From IMG/VR virus record IMGVR_UViG_3300028393_000109, positions 1 to 44,817 of that record: a stretch of 44,817 bases of DNA. One strand, 5' to 3'. This document shows, in pieces, positions 26,271 to 31,519 of this stretch. Made by a program: the position numbers and the translations under genes. The stretch's first letter is position 1, and each line of letters starts with the position of its first letter. The notes beneath the pieces are model-generated. The model made no database searches. It was given only the letters and a program-made list of their open reading frames with translations, and was not told the origin of the DNA. The DNA comes from a virus.

Positions 26271-26294
26271 TTGATTTGATTAATTTATTATTGG

Positions 26295-26302
26295 CAAATG
26301 TA
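26295..26302 (-). promoter_or_regulatory. -7 box of the groEL operon
   Basis: On the minus strand this reads TACATTTG (TAnnTTTG match), 24 bases before the groEL ATG. The -33 region is AT-rich and without a clear TTTG. Confidence 0.5.
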
Positions 26303-26383
26303 ATACATTTTTACCAATGTTTTATTTTTTTTTGAACTCCTCAATAATTGGTATGAATGCCAAAACAATAATAACAATAACAG

Positions 26384-26515
26384 CTACCAAGCTATGTGAA
26401 GTTTAAAGATAAAGAAGTAGATATTGATTTCATTATAATCAAACATCTTATCTCTATTAAAAAAGTTAAATCCAAACATACAATACTGAGGTGACATCTC
26501 TAATTCTATTTCCAT
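26384..26515 (-). CDS. 43-residue aromatic-rich small protein
   Basis: The frame from ATG 26513-26515 to TAG 26384-26386 gives MEIELEMSPQYCMFGFNFFN, then YNEINIYFFIFKLHIAW. It is very rich in Phe, Ile and Tyr, like several tiny Bacteroidota phage proteins that may associate with the membrane. It is the first gene after control module A, in the direction that module reads. An overlapping ATG-less frame (26322-26389) encodes a membrane-like peptide and may be a second product or chance. Confidence 0.45.
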   Translation of the reverse strand: MEIELEMSPQYCMFGFNFFNRDKMFDYNEINIYFFIFKLHIAW

Positions 26516-26529
26516 ATCTTTTTTAGTTA

Positions 26530-26718
26530 GTGTCGTTATGACGAAAAAAAGTCCCATATTCTACTATATATATATTTATTATTTTATATATTTTTTTTTA
26601 TGTAAAAATAGGAAAAAAAACGTCGCAGCGACACTAAACCTTGTTAGCCCCTATCAATCCTCAGAAAAGTCCATGACAAACTTTTTTAAAATCGACACCG
26701 CTGCGACGATAATCGTCG
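26530..26718 (-). promoter_or_regulatory. Control module A, inverted copy of module B
   Basis: Read on the minus strand, the order of parts is: dyad 1 CGACGATTATCGTCG (26704-26718), half-site GTGTCG, TTTGTCAT (26674-26681), dyad 2 GTGTCGCTGCGACG (26621-26634), a TTTTTACATAAAAAA tract, TATATATATAGTAGAATATG, and dyad 3 TCGTCATAACGACAC (26530-26544). The same parts in the same order and spacing make module B on the plus strand. It points leftward to the 43-codon ORF and groEL. The dyads look like operators for one DNA-binding protein. No TAnnTTTG box is present, so the start may use TATAGT or an activator. Confidence 0.75.
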
Positions 26719-26730
26719 TAAAAACGCGTT

Positions 26731-26904
26731 TTAGAACATTTTCTTAATTTGCTCTGCTCTTAAAATGGTGTTTACCTTCTCGTTGATATGAATTTCTTTT
26801 TTCATTCTAGAGATTTTCTTGATCAAATTCTCACCATCAGGTTGATAATTTAACAGTCTTCCATCCTTAACTTTTAACCCATTCAAATCTTTTTTCTTTT
26901 CCAT
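26731..26904 (-). CDS. 57-residue basic helical protein
   Basis: The frame from ATG 26902-26904 to TAA 26731-26733 begins MEKKKDLNGLKVKDGRLLNY and contains ENLIKKISRMKKEIHINEKV. It is Lys-rich and helical and lies directly upstream of module A in the same direction, with a TAnnTTTG box before it. That makes it a candidate small DNA-binding protein acting at the modules, but no HTH is clear. Confidence 0.6.
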   Translation of the reverse strand: MEKKKDLNGLKVKDGRLLNYQPDGENLIKKISRMKKEIHINEKVNTILRAEQIKKMF

Positions 26905-26923
26905 AGCTATATTTTATTTTCTG

Positions 26924-26931
26924 CAAAGGTA
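26924..26931 (-). promoter_or_regulatory. -7 box of the 57-codon gene
   Basis: On the minus strand this reads TACCTTTG (TAnnTTTG match), 19 bases before the ATG at 26904. The -33 element is unclear. Confidence 0.5.
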
Positions 26932-27073
26932 ATAAATATATTAGATATGTAGAGTGTTGGGGTTATAGGGCGATTCTGCGAGACGGGGCTCCAAAAGAAA
27001 ACGACTTCAAATCAGCTACGGGGGGTACAAAATCGTTCATTTCCTCTAGTTTTTTTGGCTTTTCGGGAGCCTA

Positions 27074-27339
27074 GCTATGGCGTGGCTAGGTCGGTGTCTG
27101 TGTGAACGCGTGTGCTATGGCTATGGCTTGGTGCTATGGCTTGGCCGTGCCCACTACTATGCTATGCAATGTACTATGCTATGGCGAGAGAGAGACTAAC
27201 AAACGTTAGTTAGTATTGCGATGTGCGGTACTATGCGATGCAAGGTAGTTGGTATAAACCTTGAGTGACTGACCGAGCCGTCAGTACTATGTATAACAAA
27301 GTAATTGGTATAATATAACAGACAGTATAATACTATGCA
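27074..27339. repeat. Cluster of GCTATGG / ACTATGC short repeats
   Basis: GCTATGG or GCTATGC occurs about seven times between 27074 and 27184, including a tandem GCTATGGCTTGG pair around 27120-27144. ACTATG continues at about 27155, 27173, 27230, 27286 and 27333. TTGGTATAA or TTGGCATAA occurs at 27249, 27305 and 27351. The density in one small region suggests iterons or protein-binding sites. Confidence 0.5.
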
Positions 27340-27375
27340 CGCATACTAAATTGGCATAAACTAACAATCGTTAGT
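27195..27375. repeat. Two copies of palindrome ACTAAC-N4-GTTAGT
   Basis: ACTAACAAACGTTAGT at 27195-27210 and ACTAACAATCGTTAGT at 27360-27375 are two perfect 6+6 inverted repeats differing at one spacer base, 165 bases apart. They look like binding sites for a dimeric protein and bracket most of the ACTATG repeats. Confidence 0.55.
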
Positions 27376-27470
27376 AAAAAACCTCGCGAGAGCCTATCCC
27401 CACTGGATTTTCAACAAACTCTAAGGATTGGTATCTAAGTACGACAGAGACATAAAAGTGTCTTAAATCG

Positions 27471-27680
27471 CTTTAAAATGCGTTTTATAGGTATATAGTA
27501 TATTCGACAACTATAGACACAAACAATGATAGACAAAACCTATCAAGCAATAGATTTATCGCAGAAGCAAAGCCTTATGTTTACTGGCGTTTTGCGTTTA
27601 AGCAACGAACTCGAAGGAGGTGATATATTATATCGTCTTAGAATATAATCGTGGTGGAAATGGCTTTAAAATGCGTTTTA
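27471..27680. repeat. 17-bp direct repeat CTTTAAAATGCGTTTTA
   Basis: The identical 17-mer occurs at 27471-27487 and 27664-27680; a looser version (TAAAAACGCGTTTTAGA) lies at 26719-26735. The core AAAATGCGTTTT is nearly palindromic. The two exact copies flank the 40-codon frame at 27526-27648 and may be regulatory sites. Confidence 0.5.
27526..27648 (+). CDS. Possible 40-residue protein in the control region
   Basis: ATG at 27526 to TAA at 27646-27648 gives MIDKTYQAIDLSQKQSLMFT, then GVLRLSNELEGGDILYRLRI. Composition is normal for a soluble peptide, but no promoter or leader is obvious. It contains AAGGAGGTGAT (27614-27624), a long match to the 16S anti-Shine-Dalgarno region, with no start codon after it. 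Could be chance. Confidence 0.3.
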   Translation: MIDKTYQAIDLSQKQSLMFTGVLRLSNELEGGDILYRLRI

Positions 27681-27859
27681 GGAGTATTCAAGGGCTGTGA
27701 CGGGGGATAACACTCCCCAACATTCTTATAACCTTATAATCTTCCCGAATATTAAACAATCGTTTAACTTCTTTATATATAGGAGTAAGCATATATTATT
27801 ACAAAGTCAATAAGGTAGTAACTGCTAAGTCCAGTGAAATGTTAAAGTTTTGTTAAAAA

Positions 27860-27891
27860 TTTGCACAGGTCAAATAGCCGTCGTATGTTTG
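27860..27891 (+). promoter_or_regulatory. Promoter P1, full Bacteroidota consensus
   Basis: TTTG at 27860-27863, 20 bases, then TATGTTTG at 27884-27891. This matches the TTTG-N19..21-TAnnTTTG consensus exactly. Transcription should start near 27897 and run into the structured RNA. Confidence 0.85.
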
Positions 27892-27897
27892 TACTGT

Positions 27898-28068
27898 CAA
27901 AATGAGACAACGTTCTTTGAAATACTAGTTGTAGAATAAATCAAACAGGTTAGGTTTGGAAACATTAAAGAAACCCACTCGGAAACGGATAAGGTCACAT
28001 AAAGGAAGAGGGCGTTAATGATAACAATAACTTATGGAAGATTAAAATTGACAACTAGTATTTTCTTT
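27898..28068 (+). ncRNA. Structured RNA closed by a 13-bp helix
   Basis: Right after P1, AAATACTAGTTGT (27920-27932) pairs perfectly with ACAACTAGTATTT (28051-28063), enclosing about 118 bases. Inside are GGTTT/AAACC (27953 on), a possible CTC/GAG helix, and GTTA/TAAC hairpins, so a multi-branch fold is likely. The 3' arm runs into TTTCTTT. No start codon has a frame worth calling. It ends where the upstream repeat of P2 begins, which fits a discrete RNA of ~170 nt. No match to a known RNA family is claimed. Confidence 0.65.
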
Positions 28069-28094
28069 AGCAAATGTTAAAGTTTTGTTAAAGT

Positions 28095-28126
28095 TTTGGT
28101 AGATTGAAAAAAGCAACATACATTTG
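28095..28126 (+). promoter_or_regulatory. Promoter P2, full Bacteroidota consensus
   Basis: TTTG at 28095-28098, 20 bases, then TACATTTG at 28119-28126. Expected start near 28132. The transcript carries the hairpin at 28205-28247, the hammerhead ribozyme, and the genes from 28311 on. Confidence 0.85.
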
Positions 28127-28204
28127 CTTCATCAAAATACATAGTCAGGCAGACGTGTTTAAAAACATTAGTTTGCGGGTTTCAGGTCGGAAGGCTTGGC
28201 TCAG

Positions 28205-28247
28205 GTTAACAGAACGATTGTGACGTGCTTACAATTCTTTTGTTAAC
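28205..28247 (+). ncRNA. Long hairpin directly upstream of the hammerhead
   Basis: GTTAACAGAA (28205-28214) pairs with TTCTTTTGTTAAC (ending at 28247, small bulge). The inner GATTGT pairs with ACAATT around the loop GACGTGCTT. It ends 3 bases before the first hammerhead helix and could stabilise the 5' cleavage product or stack on the ribozyme. Confidence 0.6.
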
Positions 28248-28250
28248 GAC

Positions 28251-28303
28251 AGTGTCCATGAGTGTGTTACTCATGCTGATGAGTCGCAGAACGACGAAAC
28301 ACT
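28251..28303 (+). ncRNA. Type III hammerhead ribozyme
   Basis: All core parts are present in order. Stem III 5' strand AGUGU (28251-28255) is followed by cleavage-site C17 (28256). Stem I is CAUGAGU/ACUCAUG (28257-28263 and 28269-28275) with loop GUGUU. Core CUGAUGA is at 28276-28282. Stem II is GUCG/CGAC (28283-28286 and 28292-28295) with loop CAGAA. Core GAAA is at 28296-28299, then CACU (28300-28303) closes stem III with the A15.1-U16.1 pair. The site is GUC, cut between 28256 and 28257. Stem III is open, so type III. Cleavage would split the P2 transcript into a ~125-nt leader and an mRNA with a 5'-OH end 54 bases before the next ATG. Confidence 0.92.
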
Positions 28304-28310
28304 TTATATC

Positions 28311-28421
28311 ATGAAACGAAACGAAATTCAAGGTGGCTGTATATTGGCCACCTTCCTGCTTATAGCAGTAATAGTACTAAGCCAATTATTAACTCTTATA
28401 GATTATATCTTTGGAAATTAG
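28311..28421 (+). CDS. 36-residue membrane protein behind the hammerhead
   Basis: MKRNEIQGGCILATFLLIAV, then IVLSQLLTLIDYIFGN. One membrane segment with a positively charged N-terminus. The ATG is 7 bases after the ribozyme. Codons 7-15 form an 8-bp hairpin (AAGGTGGC/GCCACCTT, 28330-28354), unusual for coding sequence and possibly controlling translation or RNA decay. Function unknown. Confidence 0.55.
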   Translation: MKRNEIQGGCILATFLLIAVIVLSQLLTLIDYIFGN

Positions 28422-28461
28422 AACCTACACACAGACAAGTTACACAAGAGTAACACGTACC

Positions 28462-28566
28462 ATGTACACGGCAAAGGTGCAGGGCACCACCTACCATGCG
28501 GATAGCATAGAGAGACTAAACGATTACATTACTAACCATGTCGAACCGACACAAAACACATTTTAA
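28462..28566 (+). CDS. 34-residue small protein
   Basis: MYTAKVQGTTYHADSIERLN, then DYITNHVEPTQNTF. A beta-alpha mini-protein; the ADSIERLNDYI part resembles short phage proteins seen next to similar early genes. Its stop is 2 bases before the next ATG, so coupling is likely. Confidence 0.5.
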   Translation: MYTAKVQGTTYHADSIERLNDYITNHVEPTQNTF

Positions 28567-28568
28567 TT

Positions 28569-28904
28569 ATGAGAACACTAACAATCAACATCGGGTTAAA
28601 TAATAACCCATACACGGCAGAGCAGGTAATAGATAGAATGGCGAGTGATTCAAGCTATCGTTTGATGGCTTATCAAATAGTCAGTTCAGAGTACGAAGGT
28701 CATCCTGAGGAAACGTTTGTAGGTTTGTTTGAGTACAAGTATAACAGAGACTCAAAGATACTATCCGACTTTGAAAATCTTGCCTCAGTAATGACTCAGG
28801 AGTGCATTGCAGTAAGTACTGAGTCAATGGACGTGCTTGCATATAACCAAAGCCACAAGGGTACGCGAAACAAATTTAATAACCAATACTTTAAAACAAT
28901 ATGA
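28569..28904 (+). CDS. Conserved-type early protein, function unknown
   Basis: A 111-residue protein (MRTLTINIGLNNNPYTAEQV) with alternating strands and helices; SMDVLAYNQSHKG near the C-terminus. Similar proteins occur at the head of early operons in Bacteroidota phages; no function is known to me. The leader CGACACAAAACA, then TTTTAATTATG, nearly repeats the leader of the gene at 29345. It overlaps the next gene by ATGA. Confidence 0.7.
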   Translation: MRTLTINIGLNNNPYTAEQVIDRMASDSSYRLMAYQIVSSEYEGHPEETFVGLFEYKYNRDSKILSDFENLASVMTQECIAVSTESMDVLAYNQSHKGTRNKFNNQYFKTI

Positions 28905-29140
28905 GACCATTAACACAAAAAAGTTTCTACGGCAAAGCTAGTATAGAGACAGAGAATAATATATCTTTATTAAAAAGCTATGATACTATAGTGGCGAAAT
29001 ACGACCATTTGAATAACAAAATGGAAGTTTTTGGTTTGTATTCGAATACAACTATGAGACACATAAATTCATTTCTTAATCATTTTGGTTTTGATACTTG
29101 TAGTAAGAAAGAACTAGAAGAGTACTATTTAAGCATTTAG
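28901..29140 (+). CDS. DUF8033-like small protein
   Basis: A 79-residue protein. LLKSYDTIVAKYDH, then FGLYSNTTMRHINSFLNHFG and SKKELEEYY, fit the DUF8033 pattern (IVA.Y, YS.TT.RHINEFL) of small phage and plasmid proteins with no known role. The stop adjoins module B directly. The family assignment is from memory of the motif. Confidence 0.7.
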   Translation: MRPLTQKSFYGKASIETENNISLLKSYDTIVAKYDHLNNKMEVFGLYSNTTMRHINSFLNHFGFDTCSKKELEEYYLSI

Positions 29141-29330
29141 TGTCGATAATCGTCGTAGCCGTGTCGTTTTTTAAAAAGTTTGTCATAGTTTAAACCTTTA
29201 GGTTTCAACTAGTTAAACAGATTAGTGTCGTTACGACGATTTTTCTTCTACTTTTACGTAAAAAAAAATAATAATAAATAAAGAATATATATATAATAGA
29301 ATATGACACAAAAAAACGTCATGTCGACAC
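29140..29330 (+). promoter_or_regulatory. Control module B, inverted copy of module A
   Basis: Parts on the plus strand: dyad 1 TGTCGATAATCGTCG (29141-29155), half-site GTGTCG (29161-29166), TTTGTCAT (29179-29186), AAACCTTTAGGTTT, dyad 2 GTGTCGTTACGACGA (29225-29239), a CTTTTACGTAAAAAA tract, TATATATATAATAGAATATG, and dyad 3 ACGTCATGTCGACAC (29316-29330). Length and order equal module A. It points to the rightward early operon at 29345. TATAAT is present but no TAnnTTTG, so transcription may need a phage factor or be repressed at the dyads. Confidence 0.75.
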
Positions 29331-29344
29331 AAAACAATTTAATT

Positions 29345-29728
29345 ATGACTATAGCAGAAGCAAAACAATTATTAAGAAGCGAAGGATATTTCGTGGATAA
29401 CCTTTGGCACGTGAGCGACGTGCAGAACAATTTCGAGTGTACGGAAGAAGAAGCACAGGACGTATTGGACGGTGCATTAAACAATGAAGCTACAATGGAG
29501 CGGATTTGGTTTGCTATTAATTATCACGCACAAGAAAATGGATTGAATAGAAAAGAAACATTTTCAATTGGTGAGAGTGTCGAAGTACCCGACCCGAATG
29601 ATAGTGATATTCATAATCATAGTTTTGTTGGTGTGATTGTAGGTTTTCGTGATAGTGGCAATGCAGTTGTTGAGGACGGAGACGGTGATTTTTTCGAGAT
29701 TGAAGTAGAACGTTTAAAACTAATATAA
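29345..29728 (+). CDS. First early-operon protein, with C-terminal SH3-like region
   Basis: A 127-residue acidic protein. The start at 29345 (MTIAEAKQLLRSEGYFVDNL) is chosen because the upstream Met codons at 29303 and 29321 fall inside operator dyad 3 and its flank. The N-terminal helical part (ECTEEEAQDVLDGAL) resembles a short motif common in phage early proteins. The C-terminus (SIGESVEVPDP, then GVIVGFRDSGNAVVEDGDGD) looks like a small beta barrel. Function unknown. Confidence 0.75.
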   Translation: MTIAEAKQLLRSEGYFVDNLWHVSDVQNNFECTEEEAQDVLDGALNNEATMERIWFAINYHAQENGLNRKETFSIGESVEVPDPNDSDIHNHSFVGVIVGFRDSGNAVVEDGDGDFFEIEVERLKLI

Positions 29729-29797
29729 AATAGTATGAGAGTAATCATCACACGAGCACATTAACCTAGTAGCAACAAACGAAAATCTTAACACACT

Positions 29798-30046
29798 ATG
29801 AAAAACTTAACAATTAACCTAGAGACGTACCTATTGAATTGGTATTGCGAACTTCCTGCAGAGGCCTTGAATGAGATTCATTTTGGCCAAGTAGACTATA
29901 AGGGCATCTTCGGACACGACTCGCGTCTTATCAAGGACGAACTACAAGATGAGTGGCATAACAACTTCGACCTAGAGGACAAGATAGCTTACCACGATGA
30001 CCTTTATGATAAATATTACGAATACACTAAAAACATAAAACTATAA
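29798..30046 (+). CDS. 82-residue acidic protein
   Basis: MKNLTINLETYLLNWYCELP, followed by many Asp, Glu and Tyr residues. Predicted helical, soluble and acidic; not recognised. Small acidic early proteins sometimes mimic DNA, but nothing specific supports that here. The stop overlaps the next ATG (TAATG). Confidence 0.65.
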   Translation: MKNLTINLETYLLNWYCELPAEALNEIHFGQVDYKGIFGHDSRLIKDELQDEWHNNFDLEDKIAYHDDLYDKYYEYTKNIKL

Positions 30047-30171
30047 TGAAACGAACAGAACAGATTGTACAGATAACACTAACAACATTATTCCTATTTG
30101 GGTTTGCTATGTTAGTGATTGGAATGATAACAAACACACCTAACCATTTAAGCTTTGGAATTTATGACTAG
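30046..30171 (+). CDS. 41-residue single-span membrane protein
   Basis: MKRTEQIVQITLTTLFLFGF, then AMLVIGMITNTPNHLSFGIYD. One clear membrane helix with a basic N-terminal start. Coupled by TAATG to the gene before and overlapping the next by 8 bases. Role unknown. Confidence 0.55.
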   Translation: MKRTEQIVQITLTTLFLFGFAMLVIGMITNTPNHLSFGIYD

Positions 30172-30352
30172 ATTAAAAAACACTATAGCAGTTATAATAA
30201 TAATTTGTACTGCCTTACTATCGGTTATCTTTGTTAACCTTCATAGAGTAAAAATGATTGTATTGCTACTGCTAGTAGTTACAACAATGGAAAGCTGTGG
30301 CTCAGCATGTAGCAGACAGCACAGGTATTGGAACACACACAGATGCGTATAA
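30164..30352 (+). CDS. 62-residue membrane protein with Cys-rich end
   Basis: Starts at Met 30164 (MTRLKNTIAVIIIICTALLS). Two hydrophobic stretches are followed by SCGSACSRQHRYWNTHRCV, with three Cys and aromatic/basic residues. This CGxxC..YW..HRCV ending looks conserved-type and may bind metal or form disulfides outside the membrane. MTTMESC is a weak lipobox alternative. Confidence 0.6.
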   Translation: MTRLKNTIAVIIIICTALLSVIFVNLHRVKMIVLLLLVVTTMESCGSACSRQHRYWNTHRCV

Positions 30353-30370
30353 ACTTTAACTAAATAATAT

Positions 30371-30910
30371 ATGAGAACATTTAATATTACAGAAGATCAG
30401 ATTTTACAATTAATTGAAAACTCGAAAAACGAGTCAAACCAACTTATATTGGCAGACTTAAAGAATTGGTTTCCTAAACAACTAGAGACACACAGATGGT
30501 ATGTAGTAAGAAATCCATCGCTTAATGATGCTATTGTTTTTTTACAAGAAGAAGGAATGAAGTACACGTTTGGATTTAATCATCACGGAGAGTGGACGGA
30601 GGTATATAACAACGAGAACCTGTACAGAATGTATAGTAATGACATTGTAAGGCTAGCTACAGATGATGAGTTAGAGAAGCTTCTAATGTCTGAGGCTGTA
30701 AGACGTGGGGTTTGGAACAAACCTATTACTTCCGTGTCGGGTAAAAAGTTGTATAGAGATTGTGAGTTCTCGGAGGTTTACGATTATTCAAGAGACGTAC
30801 TTTGGTCGAAATACGGAAAAGTTTACAAATGTGGCGTTTGGGCAACCCCAATACTAGAGGATACCATAGAGGACAGGCTGAGTAGAATTGAAAAACATCT
30901 AGGACTATGA
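30371..30910 (+). CDS. 179-residue early protein of unknown function
   Basis: MRTFNITEDQILQLIENSKN, then LADLKNWFPKQLETHRWYVV, GFNHHGEWTEVY and a helical EKLLMSEAVRRGVW. The C-terminus is coiled coil (DRLSRIEKHLGL). This architecture recurs in early regions of Bacteroidota phages and prophages and has no assigned function. Overlaps the next gene by ATGA. Confidence 0.7.
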   Translation: MRTFNITEDQILQLIENSKNESNQLILADLKNWFPKQLETHRWYVVRNPSLNDAIVFLQEEGMKYTFGFNHHGEWTEVYNNENLYRMYSNDIVRLATDDELEKLLMSEAVRRGVWNKPITSVSGKKLYRDCEFSEVYDYSRDVLWSKYGKVYKCGVWATPILEDTIEDRLSRIEKHLGL

Positions 30911-31092
30911 GACCAAGAACTAAAAAGGTATGCATCCAAGCAGAGGTGATGCGTATGCAGAGACATGCTAGGATATTCGGTATCATAGCGAGAGACAGAC
31001 AAGAACAAAACGGCTTGAGTTGGGTGCAATCCAAGTCAGAGCTTAAGAGAGAGCTAACACTTAAAAACTTAGTACTATGCATGACGATTTAG
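30907..31092 (+). CDS. 61-residue very basic protein
   Basis: MRPRTKKVCIQAEVMRMQRH, rich in Arg, Lys and Gln, helical. Coupled to the gene before by ATGA and overlapping the next by 16 bases. Possible nucleic-acid binder from charge alone. Confidence 0.5.
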   Translation: MRPRTKKVCIQAEVMRMQRHARIFGIIARDRQEQNGLSWVQSKSELKRELTLKNLVLCMTI

Positions 31093-31211
31093 AGCTAGTA
31101 ATTACCTTTATGGAGGTGATGCATCCTGACAATACATTTATTATTAACATACTTAAGCGAGTACATGAAGAGATTAACGCTAATGCTTTACAGCCGTCAG
31201 ATAGGAGATAA
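31077..31211 (+). CDS. 44-residue acidic small protein
   Basis: MHDDLELVITFMEVMHPDNT, then INILKRVHEEINANALQPSDRR. A helical pair by appearance. It overlaps both neighbours (16 and 47 bases), consistent with the tightly packed operon. Not recognised. Confidence 0.45.
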   Translation: MHDDLELVITFMEVMHPDNTFIINILKRVHEEINANALQPSDRR

Positions 31212-31422
31212 GTCTTTCACACTATATAACGGCACCAATATGTTCTTTGTGCCAAGATTCAAGCATCTTATGTTGGGACACGGCCTTATAGATATATGGT
31301 TCCCTAAAGACTATTACGATACTAACAATGAGGCATTAGAGATGATGTCATTTAACACTAACTTATACATAAAACGATTATACGATGGAGAAGAAAGCAA
31401 CAAGAGAGATGCTCCGCTTTGA
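31165..31422 (+). CDS. 85-residue protein of unknown function
   Basis: MKRLTLMLYSRQIGDKSFTL, then FFVPRFKHLMLGHGLIDIWF. A mixed alpha/beta protein. It starts inside the preceding gene in another frame. A later start at Met 31171 or the residue-7 Met would shorten the overlap only slightly. Not recognised. Confidence 0.5.
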   Translation: MKRLTLMLYSRQIGDKSFTLYNGTNMFFVPRFKHLMLGHGLIDIWFPKDYYDTNNEALEMMSFNTNLYIKRLYDGEESNKRDAPL

Positions 31423-31519
31423 GAAGTGGATGCTAAAGAGAGTAAAAACAATACACTACGCGGACAATGAGAGAATGTCCGAGGCATACAGACGTGTGTA
31501 TAATAATGCACTAACATAA
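31385..31519 (+). CDS. 44-residue basic helical protein
   Basis: MEKKATREMLRFEKWMLKRV, then KTIHYADNERMSEAYRRVYN. Arg/Lys-rich helical peptide, coupled to the next gene by TAATG and overlapping the previous one by 38 bases. Function unknown. Confidence 0.5.
   Translation: MEKKATREMLRFEKWMLKRVKTIHYADNERMSEAYRRVYNNALT

Larger units (their letters stand above)
26932..27525. other. Non-coding, relatively GC-rich stretch; possible replication origin
   Basis: About 600 bases without a convincing gene. Its left half is much richer in G and C than the phage average. It holds short direct repeats and two matching palindromes, listed separately. It lies at the point where leftward and rightward transcription diverge. 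Such a place commonly holds an origin, but no DnaA-box cluster or replication gene adjoins it, so that is only inference. Confidence 0.4.
27838..28092. repeat. 20-bp direct repeat upstream of twin promoters
   Basis: AATGTTAAAGTTTTGTTAAA is found at 27838-27857 and 28073-28092, each just upstream of a perfect Bacteroidota promoter (the -33 box follows by 2 bases in both). The copies are 235 bases apart. An activator site or UP-like element shared by both promoters is the simplest reading. Confidence 0.75.

Noticed and set aside
26322-26389. Membrane-like frame LVAVIVIIVLAFIPIIEEFK without ATG
   Set aside because: Only a TTG start is available and the frame is about 22 codons; not enough to call.
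26538-26747. 69-codon plus-strand frame in control module A
   Set aside because: It runs through the operator dyads and AT tracts of the module, has low-complexity Ile/Tyr/Phe content, and the matching module B keeps no such frame.
27263-27275. CTGACCGA as a second hammerhead core
   Set aside because: It has an extra base compared with CTGANGA and no GAAA or flanking helices, so a second ribozyme that would make circular RNA was not found.
27614-27624. AAGGAGGTGAT, a long match to the 16S anti-Shine-Dalgarno sequence
   Set aside because: No start codon follows at a usable distance, and Bacteroidota rarely use Shine-Dalgarno starts; it can be explained as coding for EGGD in the 40-codon frame or as chance.
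26953-27720. TGTTGGGG inverted pair around 26955 and 27715
   Set aside because: Only 8 bases match and the flanks do not align; expected by chance over this length.
26932-27900. tRNA or tmRNA gene in the GC-rich non-coding stretch
   Set aside because: No T-arm motif with matching acceptor and anticodon stems could be found by eye.
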